The translations under genes and the position numbers were made by a program. 7,047 nucleotides of DNA from positions 1-7,047 of the forward strand of contig CACZIP010000104.1 in assembly GCA_902781245.1 (NCBI GenBank). Direction: 5' to 3'. The stretch is from an uncultured Coriobacteriaceae bacterium (GTDB taxonomy: Bacteria > Actinomycetota > Coriobacteriia > Coriobacteriales > Eggerthellaceae). The notes below the pieces were generated by a model, which searched no databases, was not told the origin of the DNA, and was given only the letters and a program-made list of their open reading frames with translations. Shown piece after piece: positions 5,115 through 7,047 of this stretch; within the stretch, counting starts at the first letter, position 1; every line of letters begins with the position of its first letter.

Positions 5115-7047
5115 ATGGCGAAATCAAAGAAACGCGGCTCTAAAAAGAAATCTTCCGCAACACTCGAAACGGGCGCGCTCTTCGCATCAGAAAAGGCAGA
5201 ACTAGCCGAACTTGACTCCGGTCAAGATCAAACAAACGAAGAAGAAGACATCGTCACTCCAACGTACATGCAAAACAGAGAGCTTTCATGGCTTTCGTTC
5301 AATGAACGCGTCCTCGATCAGGGGGCAGACGAATCCGTGCCGTTGCTCGACCGACTGAACTTCATTTCGATTTTCTGGAGCAACTTGCAAGAGTTCTTCA
5401 TGGTTCGCGTTGGAAGCCTCACCGACCTGTCGTTCATCAAACCACCTGTTCGCGAATCCAAAACTGGCATGACGCCAAAAGAGCAGATCCGCGCGATTCA
5501 CGAACGCTGCGCAGAGCTTTATCCAATACAGGAGAGCTACTACGAGCATGTGCGCGGCTCGCTCGCCAAAGAGGGAGTGCGCCATCTCAGGCCTGACGAC
5601 CTTTCTGAGGAACAGAGGAACTATTTAGGTGGTCTTGTTGAACACAACATTGCCCCGTTCCTGTCTCCGCAGATCATCAACTCGCGCCATCCGTTCCCCC
5701 ATCTCGAAAACGGCAAGCTCTACATTCTCGTGAGGCTTGACGACGAGGCGGACTCGAAACCGCGGAAGAAGAAGAAAGATCGTGAGAAATCCGGTAAGAA
5801 GAACGAAGCTGCTGAAGGTGTCGTTCTGGGATTGATTCCCCTTCCCCATCAAGTCGACCGGCTAATCAAGCTTCCGGGTCGTGGGTACCAATTCATTTTG
5901 CTCGAACATGCCATCGAGATGTTCGCTGAAGAAATCTTCTCGATGTACACCATCAAGCACACGAATGTCATATGCGTCACGCGCAATGCCGATATGGATG
6001 CAAGCCAAGGCGACGACTCATCCGACGAAGACTATCGTGAGCATATGAAGCGTCTGCTCAAGCAGCGCGCTCGACTTGCTCCGGTCAGGCTTGAATGCGA
6101 ACGCCCGCTTTCTCCTGTTATGGAAAAGCTCATGCTCAAGAAGCTCGACCTCAAGCGCTATCAGGTCTACGACACAACTGTACCGCTTGATCTCAGCTTC
6201 ACATGGGGCCTTGGAAGCAAGCTGTCCGAAAAGAAGCGTGCAAAGCTCTCCAACCCTCCGTTCCAACCAGCTTGGCCAACCTGTTTCGATAGGAACAGTC
6301 GTATCATCGATCAGGTCCAGGAGAAAGAAATACTGCTCTCCTATCCGTACGAGAGCATGGACCCGTTCGTCCAACTTCTCAAGGAAGCGTCGCAAGATCC
6401 GACCGTCATCTCGATCAAGATCACGCTGTATCGACTTGCAAGCCAATCGCACCTCGCAGAAGCGCTCATCGCTGCTGCTGAGAACGGCAAGGAAGTCACG
6501 GCGCTGTTCGAGCTGCGCGCACGTTTCGATGAGTTCAACAACATCGAATGGTCTCAACGTTTCGAAGAGGCCGGCTGCAATGTCATCTACGGCTTCAGAG
6601 ATTACAAGGTTCATTCCAAGATTTGCTGCATCACGCGCCAAACAGAATCAGGCATCCAGCACATCACTCAACTAGGCACGGGCAATTACAACGAGAAGAC
6701 CGCTAAGCTCTACACCGATCTGTCATTCATCACGACGAACGAAGCGTTCGGACGCGATGCGGTTGAGTTCTTCAAGAACATGCAACTCGAGAACACATCG
6801 GATAACTACGAGATCCTCCGTGTTGCGCCGCTACAGATCAAGCCAACACTCATCGAGAACATTGATCGCGAAATCGATAAGGCACAACAGGGGTTGCCGT
6901 GCGGCATTTTCATGAAAGCTAACTCGGTTACTGATAAAGACATCATCGAGAAGCTCTCGGAGGCATCGCAGGCAGGCGTTCCCACTACCCTGTTCATACG
7001 TGGTATTTGCTGCATAATCCCCGGCGTCAAAGATGCAACCGAGAATG
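5115..7047 (+). CDS. ppk1: Polyphosphate kinase 1, C-terminus cut by the right edge
   Basis: The frame is open for 644 complete codons to the right edge with no stop. PPK1 reversibly moves the gamma phosphate of ATP onto a growing polyphosphate chain through a phosphohistidine. After an N-terminal extension (1-52), the N domain begins with NRELSWLSFNERVL (54-67). SNLQEFFMVRV follows; Asn90 there matches the ATP-contacting Asn45 of E. coli PPK, while the common Asp of NLDEF is Gln92. The catalytic half shows LYR with Arg440, ARFDEF with Arg470, and DYKVHSK with His500. These keep the exact spacing of E. coli Arg375, Arg405 and His435, so His500 is the phosphorylated residue. The last residues, FIRGICCIIPGVKDATEN, lie before the second catalytic His (E. 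coli 592), which must be outside the window. Oddities are the Lys/Ser-rich then acidic tail at 2-50 and a Lys-rich insert at about 213-235. Confidence 0.97.
   Translation, partial: MAKSKKRGSKKKSSATLETGALFASEKAELAELDSGQDQTNEEEDIVTPTYMQNRELSWLSFNERVLDQGADESVPLLDRLNFISIFWSNLQEFFMVRVGSLTDLSFIKPPVRESKTGMTPKEQIRAIHERCAELYPIQESYYEHVRGSLAKEGVRHLRPDDLSEEQRNYLGGLVEHNIAPFLSPQIINSRHPFPHLENGKLYILVRLDDEADSKPRKKKKDREKSGKKNEAAEGVVLGLIPLPHQVDRLIKLPGRGYQFILLEHAIEMFAEEIFSMYTIKHTNVICVTRNADMDASQGDDSSDEDYREHMKRLLKQRARLAPVRLECERPLSPVMEKLMLKKLDLKRYQVYDTTVPLDLSFTWGLGSKLSEKKRAKLSNPPFQPAWPTCFDRNSRIIDQVQEKEILLSYPYESMDPFVQLLKEASQDPTVISIKITLYRLASQSHLAEALIAAAENGKEVTALFELRARFDEFNNIEWSQRFEEAGCNVIYGFRDYKVHSKICCITRQTESGIQHITQLGTGNYNEKTAKLYTDLSFITTNEAFGRDAVEFFKNMQLENTSDNYEILRVAPLQIKPTLIENIDREIDKAQQGLPCGIFMKANSVTDKDIIEKLSEASQAGVPTTLFIRGICCIIPGVKDATEN

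Noticed and set aside
6018..6641. A 207-codon minus-strand open frame inside ppk1
   Set aside because: It is antisense to the catalytic core of PPK1, including Arg440, Arg470 and His500. The opposite frame stays open because of codon bias.

Overview
The window reads as ordinary chromosomal DNA from a Gram-positive bacterium. The class B sortase, Shine-Dalgarno starts and tight gene packing point that way. The PurM N-terminus (TYAAAGVDIEEG) and roughly balanced base composition lean towards an actinobacterium, perhaps a Coriobacteriia/Eggerthellaceae-type anaerobe. That placement is a judgement by eye, not a search result. About 98% of the window is coding; the only sizeable non-coding stretch is 111 bp (5004-5114). 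I see no tRNA or rRNA gene, insertion sequence, CRISPR array or prophage gene.

Layout. On the minus strand, reading right to left from 5003, five genes form what looks like one transcription unit: a two-domain polyphosphate:AMP phosphotransferase (5003-3249), a class B sortase (3231-2269), purM (2260-1172), purN (1154-540), and a gene running off the left edge (547 to below 1) whose C-terminal end resembles the Rossmann domain of the XdhC/CoxI family. The last gene lies open across the left 547 bases without a stop. Gaps are 17, 8 and 17 bp, followed by an 8-bp overlap, and no terminator hairpin was noticed in any of them. On the plus strand, ppk1 (polyphosphate kinase 1) starts at 5115 and runs off the right edge before its second catalytic histidine.

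Logic. The 111-bp gap separates two genes for opposite directions of polyphosphate traffic. PPK1 makes polyphosphate from ATP; the phosphotransferase uses polyphosphate to turn AMP into ADP. The minus-strand promoter is good (TTGAAG, 17 bp, TATACT), and its -10 box overlaps a possible plus-strand -10 box, so the two directions may compete. Downstream of the phosphotransferase, purM and purN make the purine ring that ends up as AMP, which gives the operon an adenylate-supply theme. The sortase is the outsider, and the XdhC-like gene may connect to purine/molybdenum hydroxylase chemistry.

Nothing here amounts to a clearly new system. The points most worth a second look are the divergent polyphosphate pair, the sortase embedded in a purine operon, the Lys/Ser/acidic tail of PPK1, and the diverged XdhC-like protein.
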